A DNA stretch of 64,000 nt from positions 1-64,000 of the forward strand of contig NZ_JASLGT010000027.1 of NCBI RefSeq assembly GCF_030150205.1, given 5' to 3'. The position numbers and the translations under genes are program-made. This DNA comes from Niabella sp. (GTDB taxonomy: Bacteria > Bacteroidota > Bacteroidia > Chitinophagales > Chitinophagaceae). Below, one piece after another: positions 56,185-64,000 of this stretch (positions within the stretch are counted from its first letter, which is position 1; every line of letters starts with the position of its first letter). The notes below the pieces were generated by a model. The model did not search any database, was not told the DNA's origin, and worked only from the letters and a program-made list of their open reading frames with translations.

Positions 56185-58104
56185 CTACCAGCCCCGGTTT
56201 TGCCATGTCTGTCCTGTATTACTCAGGAGGATATTCGCTTCATTTAGCGGGATGGGGAGCCAAAGAAATTTGTTTTCATAGCAGGCCCGGGGAGTGGGCC
56301 GTACCAAACGGCGGCCGTACGTATACGTACCGTCTGTATTGCGTTTTATTTCCGCCGCTGTCAGCCATTTATCGGTTTTAGATAAGTCCCCTTCAGGGTT
56401 TGTCCATCTGCGGATATCGAAATAACGGTTTTCTTCCATCGCCAGCTCTACCCTGCGCTCCTGCCGCACCCGCAAAATCAATTGTTCTTTTGACAACCCC
56501 AGTGGTAAATCGGGCATGCCTGCTCTTCTCCGGATCTCATTCACCGCAGTATAGGCTTCATCCGAATGCCCTGACTCTGCGGCTGCTTCTGCAAAATTGA
56601 GCAGCACTTCTCCCAGACGGAACAGCTTCCAGTTGGCGCCGCCAACAGGGTTATTATTACTGCTGGTCGGATGCAAAAATTTACGTTCAAAATAACCCGT
56701 ACGGGTAGCCCTTCTTACGGCCGGATCCAAACCGGTTTGCGGCTCGCCCACATAGGTAGTGATAATACGGGTACGTTGCACTTTTCCTCCCGGGTAGTTT
56801 TCGGGCGACTCCTTTACTTCATCAAAATTCCAAAGACAATATCTTTTGGATCCATTGTAATAGATCGATGCATAAAAACGGGGATCCCGGTTTGCATAGG
56901 GATTCTGCGGATCGTACATTTTATTATCCGGGTTATAATTGGGTCGCAAATGCTGTTCATCTATGTATGGATTTGCCAGGTCGAGGATCGGCTGTCCATC
57001 TTTGGTTTCATAAGCATCCACCAGTTCCTGGGTAGGGCAGGTGCCGGATTTATACCCATCCTGCGCGCCGATGCCGTCAATATCCCAGATATTGCCCTGC
57101 CCGTCCCGGCTTTGATAAATGGTTTCTTTATCCACGGGTGTAGCCGAATAAGCCATTGTTTGTGTAAAATACTCGTTATACAATGCGGCTTTTTCATTTT
57201 TATCGGGCCCGATAAATGCAATATCCGAAAGATAGGTTTGCGGCTGGTTCACTTTGTTATAAAGTTCATACCCCTGATCCCTCAGATTTTGTAACGACGC
57301 TTTATTAACCAGGTAGGCCTCCTCCCAGTAATTTTTTCCTCCGTTGTTTAAAGGGCTGGCGGCAAAAAGGATCATCTTTGATTTAATAGCTTCCGCCATC
57401 GCTTTTTGCACACGCCCTCCTTCGCCCGCAATCGTAATGCGCCAGGGCAAATCCGGGATAGCGAGCGCCGAGTCGCAATCAGCCATAATAAACTTTACTA
57501 CTTCATAATAAGAAGCCTTTTTCAGCTTTGAAAAATCATCTTTAAAATTATAGGGTGCACTTTGTATGGGTAGCACCGCTCCAAACCATTTCAGTAATTC
57601 TGAGTAATAGTACGCCCGTAAAACATGGGCTTCGGCCTTCCAGCGGTTCCGGATCGACTCCTGTATGCCATCTACTGACTGTATACGGCTCAGGAAATAG
57701 CTGCAGTTATAAATCATATTCCAGTAACGGGCATAATAATCGCCGTTACCGGCATCGGAGCTGATATTCGTAGCGGGGTGATTGGCAGCCGAAGCATTTC
57801 CACTGTACATGCGTCCGGACGATAACGTAGGTTCTGCTTCAGCATCCGTATCCCAGGCCTCGTCGCTCCAAACCACCGGGCCCCTGCACCAGAAATAATA
57901 ACGGGTACCTTTTGCCGGCATATTATTGTAGCAGGTATTCAGGTAAGCCGAAGCTTTTGCACTGTCAGCAAAAACTTCGTTCAATGTAATGCGCCCATCC
58001 GGGGCTTTGTTCAGGGTTTTGGTACAGGAAAAAAATAAACCTGCGGCCACCGACAGGAAAAGCAACCATTGTTTCCTGTTAAAAAATATATTGCTCTGTT
58101 TCAT
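56185..58104 (-). CDS. SusD/RagB-family lipoprotein (tandem PUL, first pair)
   Basis: A 639-residue SusD homologue. I chose ATG 58104 because it gives a proper lipoprotein signal (lipobox LFFSC); the longer frame to 58149 has a polar extension. ERFADSAKASAYLNTCYNNMP-like N-terminal helices, AHVLRAYYYSELLKWFGAVLP, RQERRVELAMEENRYFDIRRW and the closing WQNRGW are clear. It resembles the other susD in this operon (51158-52993), suggesting duplication of the pair. The gap to the upstream susC is 54 nt. Confidence 0.92.
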   Translation of the reverse strand: MKQSNIFFNRKQWLLFLSVAAGLFFSCTKTLNKAPDGRITLNEVFADSAKASAYLNTCYNNMPAKGTRYYFWCRGPVVWSDEAWDTDAEAEPTLSSGRMYSGNASAANHPATNISSDAGNGDYYARYWNMIYNCSYFLSRIQSVDGIQESIRNRWKAEAHVLRAYYYSELLKWFGAVLPIQSAPYNFKDDFSKLKKASYYEVVKFIMADCDSALAIPDLPWRITIAGEGGRVQKAMAEAIKSKMILFAASPLNNGGKNYWEEAYLVNKASLQNLRDQGYELYNKVNQPQTYLSDIAFIGPDKNEKAALYNEYFTQTMAYSATPVDKETIYQSRDGQGNIWDIDGIGAQDGYKSGTCPTQELVDAYETKDGQPILDLANPYIDEQHLRPNYNPDNKMYDPQNPYANRDPRFYASIYYNGSKRYCLWNFDEVKESPENYPGGKVQRTRIITTYVGEPQTGLDPAVRRATRTGYFERKFLHPTSSNNNPVGGANWKLFRLGEVLLNFAEAAAESGHSDEAYTAVNEIRRRAGMPDLPLGLSKEQLILRVRQERRVELAMEENRYFDIRRWTNPEGDLSKTDKWLTAAEIKRNTDGTYTYGRRLVRPTPRACYENKFLWLPIPLNEANILLSNTGQTWQNRGW

Positions 58105-58158
58105 TTTTTGATCATTTGTTTTATTAAACAACAAGCTCTTTAAAACCATTTATGGAGA

Positions 58159-61100
58159 TCAGAATGTAATGCTTGCGCCAAAATTCAACGTCCGCGTCAC
58201 CGGGTACAATAATGCATCCGGCACTTCAGGATCCTGGTGATACATCCGTAATTTATCCCAGGTAAAATAGTTATACGCACTTACATAAACCCTCATGCTT
58301 TTTACCGTTAGTCTTTTCAGCAGGTCTGGCGGCAATGTATAAGCAAGCTCTATATTCTTTAACCGGATAAAGGAGCGGTCCATAATAAAAAAGTCGTTGG
58401 CCACATGGTTGGTCGTGCTCTGCGTACTGAGCGCCGGGTACGTAATCTTTTCGCCATTGTTGTAGCGGTCTGCAGTCCACGCCGTTCTCTGATATCCGAA
58501 ATACGTGCCCAGCTTAATATTCTCGTATACACCCTGCTCGCTATAAAACGCCGAAAACTTGCCTACTCCCTGAAAGAAGGGCGTAAATTCGATGCCTTTA
58601 TACCGGAGCGCGAACATAAGTCCATAGGTCACCCGCGGAGCACTGCTTGAATATCCGATAGGCGCCTGATCCTTGGCGTCGATTACGCCGTCGTTATTCA
58701 GATCGATGTATTTAAGATACCCCACCTTTGGCGTGCCGAAGCCATATTTAATTCTTGACAGGTATTCATCCAGCTCTTCCTTGGAGTTGAAATAACCATT
58801 GCCATTGCTGTAATCAACCCGGTACCCCCATTGCTGCCCCAGCGAATACCCCGTGGTCCGGTACGGAAACGGATAAGAATCATCACGAATGGGTTCATCC
58901 ATAAACTTTACTTCATTATGATTGAACCCATAGTTTCCTTTTATCATTAAAGAAAGGTCTTTAGTATAGCTTTTGTTATAGGTTATTTCCAGTTCGTAGC
59001 CCCGGTTATCCACCACACCCATATTTACTTTGGGCAGGTTGCCGATCGGCATTCCCTGCAGCACCGGCACCGATGCCCGGGTGATCAGGATATCGGTCCG
59101 GTGATCGGTAAAGTAATCAAACGTAACAGATAAGTTCTTGAACAATCCCAGCTCGATACCATAGTTTTGTTTTGCAGCCGTTTCCCAGGTAATATCCGGG
59201 TTTCCCAGCAGCCCGATATTCACCCGCTGGCCACGGCCCAGGCTTCCGAGCACACCGCCGCCCAGGGTAATATCATCCAGGTAAAGAAACCGCTTTGAAG
59301 AAATGCCATCATTACCCACTTTACCGTAGGATGCCCTGAATTTCAGATTGCTTATAACAGGAACCAGCGGTTGAAAGAACTTTTCATTGCTGACTACCCA
59401 GCCGGCAGATACAGCGGGGAAAAAGCCAAACCGCTTGGCCGGTGAAAACTGTTCCGAACCGTTATAACCCATATTAAATTCCGCCAGGTACCGGTTATCA
59501 TAGGCGTAGGTAAAGCGACCGGAAAACCCAACTACGTTAAAAGGAATATCACCACCCGTCGATTCCCAGTTATCACGTTGAGCCAATGCCATAACGGTTA
59601 CCGCATGTTTGTCAAAGGAACGGTTGTAGTTGATGGAGCCCTGAAGGTTGATATTATAACGCGAATCGGCGCCCCTTGTAATGCTCATTAATTCTTCATC
59701 CGGACGCTTCAGACCGTAAGAGAGTTGGTCGTTATCGGTATTCACATTTGCCAGGTATAGCCGTTGCGACTGTTTTCCCTGCATAGCGGTGGTTGCCTTT
59801 GAGTCATAGGAGATCATTCCCTTTATGCTCAACCCTTTTGTTACGATCCGGCTCAGATCCCAATCCACTCCCAGGGAGGAATTTAAATTAGACCGCACCT
59901 CCTTTCTAAAGCCCGCACGGTTGATCACTTCGTATGCAGACCGGTCCAGGTATACGGGGTCAACCAACTGGCCGGGGGCCACACCAAATCCTTCTATGGT
60001 AGTAGGCCCTGGTGTAATGGGTAGAATGGTCTGCGCCTGGTACATGATATCCCGCATCATCCAGCGGGTATCATTACCAGGGTAGATCCAGGCAGCAGGC
60101 ATGTTTACTTTTTCGATATAGCTGCCAATATTCAGAAATGCTTTCAAGGACTTCGTAATCTTATAATCCAGGTTCGCCCGGAAGCTGTACCGGTCCATAA
60201 ATGAAGAGGGATCATAGCCCAGCTGTGATTTCGGCTCTGTTTTCAAATTACCGCCCTGGTGTAAAAATGTACCATTCACAAAGTAGTTGATCTTATTTGT
60301 TCCGCCACTGGCACTAAGATTTACCCTCGACTGCGGTGTATAACGGGAGATCATCATCCGGTAATAATCATTATCGGGGTACATATATTTTAGCGCAGTT
60401 GCCTTTCGTTCGTAGTCGGGATCTGAAGGGTCAAGGCCGGCAAGCGGGTTCGTATATTTATCAATATCTTTTTGGGTGTATGGCAATGCGATACCATCGT
60501 TGGCCGAAGCCTCATTTCTTAACTTCAGGTATTCTACAGAATGCAGCCGCTCCGGCTCCCGCGTAAATGAAGTATAGCTTTGGTCAATGCTCGCATTATA
60601 CTGGGTTTTGCCCTCCACCCCCCTGCGGGTGGTAATCAGGATAACTCCATTTGCACCACGCACACCAAATACCGCAGTAGAGGAGGCATCTTTCAGCACA
60701 GAAACAGACGCCACTTCATTCGGATCCAATGTGCGTATATTGTCGCGTGGCACTCCATCGATTAATATCAACGGGGCATTGGAATTGGTTGTTGCCATAC
60801 CACGCAGATACATGGTCGCATCATCGCGCCCGGGCTGACCTCCATCCTGCTGTACCACCGACAAACCGGCAAGACGGCCCGCCAGCGCATTTGCCAGGCT
60901 GGCCGATGAATTTTGTTTCAATTGTTCGGTTGTTACCGTAGATACGGCGCCCGTTACGGTCATCTTTTTTTGAGCACCGTATGCAATAACAACCACATCA
61001 TCCATCCCTGTTACATTGGAAACCAGCTGCACCACCCCATTACCCAATGCGGATACAGCAATCGTTTGATCCTGGTACCCTACATGGGAAAACACAAGGC

Positions 61101-61308
61101 GCGCGGTTTCTTTCGCCTTGATTGAAAACTCACCATTTTCACTGGTAATAGTTCCCAGGGAACTTCCGGCTACACTTACGGATGCACCGCTAACAGGAAG
61201 CGATGTTTCTGAATCCAGAACGACGCCCTTTAAGATCTGTTCGTTCTGCGCCCATGCCAGGTTCAGGCAAAACGAAAACACGATCACCAAATAACTTCTA
61301 AATCTCAT
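58159..61308 (-). CDS. SusC-type TonB-dependent transporter (tandem PUL, first pair)
   Basis: A 1049-residue outer-membrane importer; signal peptide to residue 20 (AWA-Q). A CarboxypepD_reg-like domain (ILKGVVLDSETSLPVSGASV) is followed by the plug (VVVIAYGAQKKMTVTGAVSTVTTEQL, LIDGVPRDNI, VLKDASSTAVFGVRGANGV) and barrel ending in LNFGASITF. There is no STN domain and no sigma/FecR or HTCS gene nearby, so regulation must come from elsewhere. A LacI-type palindrome lies about 290 nt upstream. It is the first gene of the operon 61.3-49.3 kb. Confidence 0.94.
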   Translation of the reverse strand: MRFRSYLVIVFSFCLNLAWAQNEQILKGVVLDSETSLPVSGASVSVAGSSLGTITSENGEFSIKAKETARLVFSHVGYQDQTIAVSALGNGVVQLVSNVTGMDDVVVIAYGAQKKMTVTGAVSTVTTEQLKQNSSASLANALAGRLAGLSVVQQDGGQPGRDDATMYLRGMATTNSNAPLILIDGVPRDNIRTLDPNEVASVSVLKDASSTAVFGVRGANGVILITTRRGVEGKTQYNASIDQSYTSFTREPERLHSVEYLKLRNEASANDGIALPYTQKDIDKYTNPLAGLDPSDPDYERKATALKYMYPDNDYYRMMISRYTPQSRVNLSASGGTNKINYFVNGTFLHQGGNLKTEPKSQLGYDPSSFMDRYSFRANLDYKITKSLKAFLNIGSYIEKVNMPAAWIYPGNDTRWMMRDIMYQAQTILPITPGPTTIEGFGVAPGQLVDPVYLDRSAYEVINRAGFRKEVRSNLNSSLGVDWDLSRIVTKGLSIKGMISYDSKATTAMQGKQSQRLYLANVNTDNDQLSYGLKRPDEELMSITRGADSRYNINLQGSINYNRSFDKHAVTVMALAQRDNWESTGGDIPFNVVGFSGRFTYAYDNRYLAEFNMGYNGSEQFSPAKRFGFFPAVSAGWVVSNEKFFQPLVPVISNLKFRASYGKVGNDGISSKRFLYLDDITLGGGVLGSLGRGQRVNIGLLGNPDITWETAAKQNYGIELGLFKNLSVTFDYFTDHRTDILITRASVPVLQGMPIGNLPKVNMGVVDNRGYELEITYNKSYTKDLSLMIKGNYGFNHNEVKFMDEPIRDDSYPFPYRTTGYSLGQQWGYRVDYSNGNGYFNSKEELDEYLSRIKYGFGTPKVGYLKYIDLNNDGVIDAKDQAPIGYSSSAPRVTYGLMFALRYKGIEFTPFFQGVGKFSAFYSEQGVYENIKLGTYFGYQRTAWTADRYNNGEKITYPALSTQSTTNHVANDFFIMDRSFIRLKNIELAYTLPPDLLKRLTVKSMRVYVSAYNYFTWDKLRMYHQDPEVPDALLYPVTRTLNFGASITF

Positions 61309-61595
61309 AATTAAGTTATCCTTGTTTAAATTTGAATAAAAGATCCCTGTCCCCTTAAAAAAGGGGTTTTCTGGGAGACATAAAAAAAGAGGCCTACCCC
61401 GGTAATCAACGATTGATTTCGAGAGATTCGCTCACATCGGACAGGCTGGTGTTATTACAGCTGCTAAATCAACAGCAGCATACAAGTCACATAAAAGTGA
61501 AAAAGGCCTTAACCGCAAACAGTTTCATCTGATTGGTTTTAATGGGTTAAAAATGACGTTTCATTTTGCTGAAATACATTTCGTTTGCAATGCAA

Positions 61596-61611
61596 TCGTT
61601 TACGTTAACGA
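61596..61611. promoter_or_regulatory. LacI-family-type operator palindrome
   Basis: TCGTTTACGTTAACGA is a 16 bp palindrome with a single mismatched pair and a central CG, the usual form of LacI/GalR-family operators. It lies upstream of the first susC of the tandem operon (290 nt) and far from the TolC gene. No LacI-type regulator gene is in the window. Confidence 0.45.
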
Positions 61612-61900
61612 AAATCAGGAAACTTTATGAAACAACCGTCCTGCACTCTCCTGTTAGGCATCAACCGCACTTAAAAATTCAAAAATTATTAAAGCCGTTT
61701 TAAAAAAGGGACTTTTATATGTACCACTTTTTTTGTCTTCAGGTTACGCAGACGCTGACAGAAGTCATCGTATATATGCCAATCTAAAAGGTAACGTAAT
61801 AGCCGGAGGCTTACATGACGCTGCGTATAAGATTACCGCCGCGCTGCGGCTGAGACCACGTTCGTTGCTTTATGCTATAATGGTAACGGCGCGCTGCGCC

Positions 61901-62377
61901 TTTATGCAATTGATGGAATGGATATAATCTGATAGAAGGCCCCGGCCTAGGCAAATGGATACCGATCCGCCACATTTAAAATTAAAAAAGAACACCGTCA
62001 GGTTAAACCTCGTCTTTTCAAAGCCGCAGCGCCGATCTTATAAGTAAACGACCAAACAGATAGTAAAAGTGCAGCGCACCGGTAATAAGAGGTTTACATC
62101 GCACGGCACACTGGATGACCATCATACAGCGGCTGAGACAACCGCTTGTTGCATCATGCGTATTCGCACGCTGGATCTTTATGCAATTGATTGAATGGAT
62201 ATAGTCTGATTGAAGGCTCCGGCCTAAGCAAATGGATACCGATCCGCCACATTTAAAATTAAAAAAGAACACCGTCAGGTTAAACCTCGTCTTTCAAAGC
62301 TCCAGCGCAGCGCCGATCATATAAGTAAACGATCAAACAGATAGCAAAGGTGCAGTGCACCGATTAAAAAGTTTACA
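61901..62377. repeat. Direct duplication of a ~200 bp non-coding block
   Basis: The block at 61901-62098 recurs at 62178-62377 with scattered substitutions and a small indel. Both copies contain TTTATGCAATTGAT, GATACCGATCCGCCACATTT, GAACACCGTCAGGTTAAACC and a CAGYGCACCG end. The offset is 277 bp. The flanks carry GCGCTGCGGC-type short palindromes. The whole gap 61309-62517 has no convincing gene; besides this duplication it holds the palindrome at 61596 and AT-rich sequence before the TolC gene. Confidence 0.8.
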
Positions 62378-62517
62378 CGGCTGGAATACGTATGACTACA
62401 ATAAAGACCGGATTTAAAGTTAGCCGGCATCATTTTTCATTACCAGATGGGGTAAAACAAGGATTTAATATTATATTTAATGTAGCAATTATTTAGTATA
62501 AAATATTTTTTCATACA

Positions 62518-63960
62518 ATGAGAAGTAGGCTGCCTTTTTTAATACTGCTTACCTTGCTGACTTTCCGGGGCAACACACAGCAGCTAACCCTGCAGGACTG
62601 CATCGGCAAGGCACTGCAAAACAATACCACCGTACAGCTGGCCCGGCAATCGATCGAAACCCGCCGGCAGCAATACGACGCCTCCAAACTCAACCTGCTG
62701 CCCAAAGCCGACCTGATTGCCGGGTACAATCATTTAAGTGAACCGCTTACGCTGGATCTGTCGGGATTAAAGAGCGGGATTGTAGAGGGTGCCGCCAACC
62801 AAAGCGTGAACACCGCCAATAACGTTTACAACCAGATTACCGGTAACGACCTGCCCCAGGGTGTTAAGGATAAGATCTATACTTCCACGCAAAGCATTGT
62901 TGATGCATTTTATCCCAACCGCAATCCCGAGATCAGTAAACAGGATTTTGTTACCGCGGGCATCCTGTTCCGCCAACCCATTTACCTGGGCGGCAAATTA
63001 AAGGCCGTACAGAATCTGGCAAAACAGCAGGTCGTATCCGGACAGGTAAACCTGGATGCTGTAAATGACAATGTAAAATTCAGCGTCACTTCACAATATA
63101 TTCAACTCCTGTATTTAAACTCAATGTTGCATAAACAGGAGCAGCTGGTAGCCGCATTGAATAAAACTAAAAAATCTGCTGAAGACCTGCTGAAAGCAGA
63201 GATCATCCCGCCCTATCAAAAAAAATGGGCAGATGTGCTGCAAACCCAGGGGCAAACCAACCTCGACAACCTGAAACTGGAAAAAGAAAACGCCTTGCTG
63301 CAGATGAAACAACTGATGGGGTTAAACCTGGAAGATCCGGTAGCGATCGATGATACGCTTTCCGACAATACACAACTACCGGCGGCCTTCCTGGACCCGG
63401 ACCTCGGGTTAAACCCCGATCTGCGGCTGCTGAACAGCAAACAGGAAGAAGCCAATATCCTGGTAAAGACTACCAAGACCGCTAACCTTCCGAATATTTT
63501 TGGAATTGCCAACTACCAGTTCCTACAAAAGAATCTGCCCGCAATTGTACCACCCTGGCTGGTAGGCGTTGAGTTGCAGTGGAGTATTTTGGGCTGGATC
63601 GAAAACTCAAAAAAGGTAAAAGCGGCGCAATCACTGGCCAATGAAAGCAACCTGCTTATCCGGCAGAAAAAGGAGACCCTGAACCTGGGCACGCGCATTG
63701 CCCAGAATAAGATCCTGGCACTCCGCAACCAGATGCAGGCTTTAAAACTGGCAAGGGACGAAGCCATAAATACCGCGGGCATTGTACAAACCCGGCTGGA
63801 TAACAGCCTGTCTTCCGTAAAAGATGTAAACGACGCCCAGCAATTACAGTATGAAGCCGAAAAGGCTTATTATACCTCCGTTCTGGCTTATAAAATTGCG
63901 GTAGCCACTTACTTCTATATACTGGGAAAACCCGATGCGGCTGCATCCTTCATTCATTAA
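62518..63960 (+). CDS. TolC-family outer-membrane efflux channel
   Basis: A 480-residue outer-membrane factor with signal peptide to about residue 20 (GNT-Q). It opens with the typical LTLQDCIGKALQNNTTVQLARQSIE repeat. The second OEP repeat begins near residue 290, and long coiled helices lie at about 210-265 and 375-425. The insert SGLKSGIVEGAANQSVNTANN (about 82-102) and neighbouring segments are common in Bacteroidota members. It would form the exit duct of an RND or ABC/MFP efflux or secretion complex. The next frame begins 25 nt downstream. Confidence 0.93.
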   Translation: MRSRLPFLILLTLLTFRGNTQQLTLQDCIGKALQNNTTVQLARQSIETRRQQYDASKLNLLPKADLIAGYNHLSEPLTLDLSGLKSGIVEGAANQSVNTANNVYNQITGNDLPQGVKDKIYTSTQSIVDAFYPNRNPEISKQDFVTAGILFRQPIYLGGKLKAVQNLAKQQVVSGQVNLDAVNDNVKFSVTSQYIQLLYLNSMLHKQEQLVAALNKTKKSAEDLLKAEIIPPYQKKWADVLQTQGQTNLDNLKLEKENALLQMKQLMGLNLEDPVAIDDTLSDNTQLPAAFLDPDLGLNPDLRLLNSKQEEANILVKTTKTANLPNIFGIANYQFLQKNLPAIVPPWLVGVELQWSILGWIENSKKVKAAQSLANESNLLIRQKKETLNLGTRIAQNKILALRNQMQALKLARDEAINTAGIVQTRLDNSLSSVKDVNDAQQLQYEAEKAYYTSVLAYKIAVATYFYILGKPDAAASFIH

Positions 63961-63985
63961 CTACCGGTGAAAATGAGTTTATAAA

Positions 63986-64000
63986 ATGGAAAATCAAACA
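63986..64000 (+). CDS. Start of next gene, probably a membrane-fusion (HlyD-like) adaptor
   Basis: An ATG with five codons (MENQT) lies 25 nt after the TolC stop and is cut by the window edge. In Bacteroidota an HlyD/EmrA-type adaptor usually follows such a TolC gene. The product is a guess from context. Confidence 0.35.

Noticed and set aside
5768..61308. Transposition or phage origin of the PULs
   Set aside because: No integrase, transposase, target-site duplication or phage gene was seen; the dispersed palindromes alone do not show transfer.

Overview
The window looks like a chromosome segment of a glycan-degrading Bacteroidota, most likely family Chitinophagaceae or a close relative. The reasons are four SusC/SusD pairs, a FecI/FecR-coupled SusC with an STN domain, a hybrid two-component regulator, -7 promoter boxes of the TAnnTTTG type, weak Shine-Dalgarno signals and many interspersed palindromic repeats. 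There is no transposase, phage or CRISPR array. Names rest on motifs and on remembered family sequences; no database search was run.

Region 1 (1-2.2 kb): a tandem repeat block, a TPR membrane protein and a small conserved protein, transcribed divergently. Region 2 (2.2-13.4 kb, minus strand): a polysaccharide utilization locus (PUL) with a heparinase II/III-fold lyase, ECF sigma factor, FecR anti-sigma factor, STN-type SusC, SusD and GH29 alpha-L-fucosidase. Glycan import and sigma activation are probably coupled. Region 3 (13.5-15.3 kb): an outer-membrane barrel protein, a CAU-anticodon tRNA with terminator, and a gene-poor stretch holding one small orphan reading frame.

Region 4 (15.3-46.2 kb) is the core: a large glycosaminoglycan PUL. 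A hybrid two-component sensor and a ROK kinase lie on the plus strand. A roughly 20 kb minus-strand run holds SusC, SusD, a sulfamidase-like sulfatase, a second ROK kinase, an MFS sugar porter, heparin lyase I (PL13), a second sulfatase, a chondroitin ABC-type lyase (PL8), a third sulfatase and a PL15-like heparinase II/III lyase. Divergent from SusC are a GH88 unsaturated glucuronyl hydrolase, an unusual lyase-fold protein with an internal membrane hairpin, and heparin lyase III (PL12). Together these can depolymerise heparin/heparan sulfate, and probably chondroitin/hyaluronan. Lyases cut the chain, sulfatases and GH88 trim the unsaturated oligosaccharides, and the MFS porter and ROK kinases take up and phosphorylate the amino sugar.

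Region 5 (46.3-49.2 kb): pirin, a ring-cleaving VOC dioxygenase and a small carboxylesterase, a set resembling quinone-detoxification clusters. Region 6 (49.3-61.3 kb, minus strand): two tandem SusC/SusD pairs and one putative glycosidase with a WNEW motif and a C-terminal CBM9-like domain, in one tight operon behind a LacI-type palindrome. Region 7 (61.3-64 kb): a repeat-rich gap, then a TolC-family channel and the first codons of a probable efflux adaptor gene.
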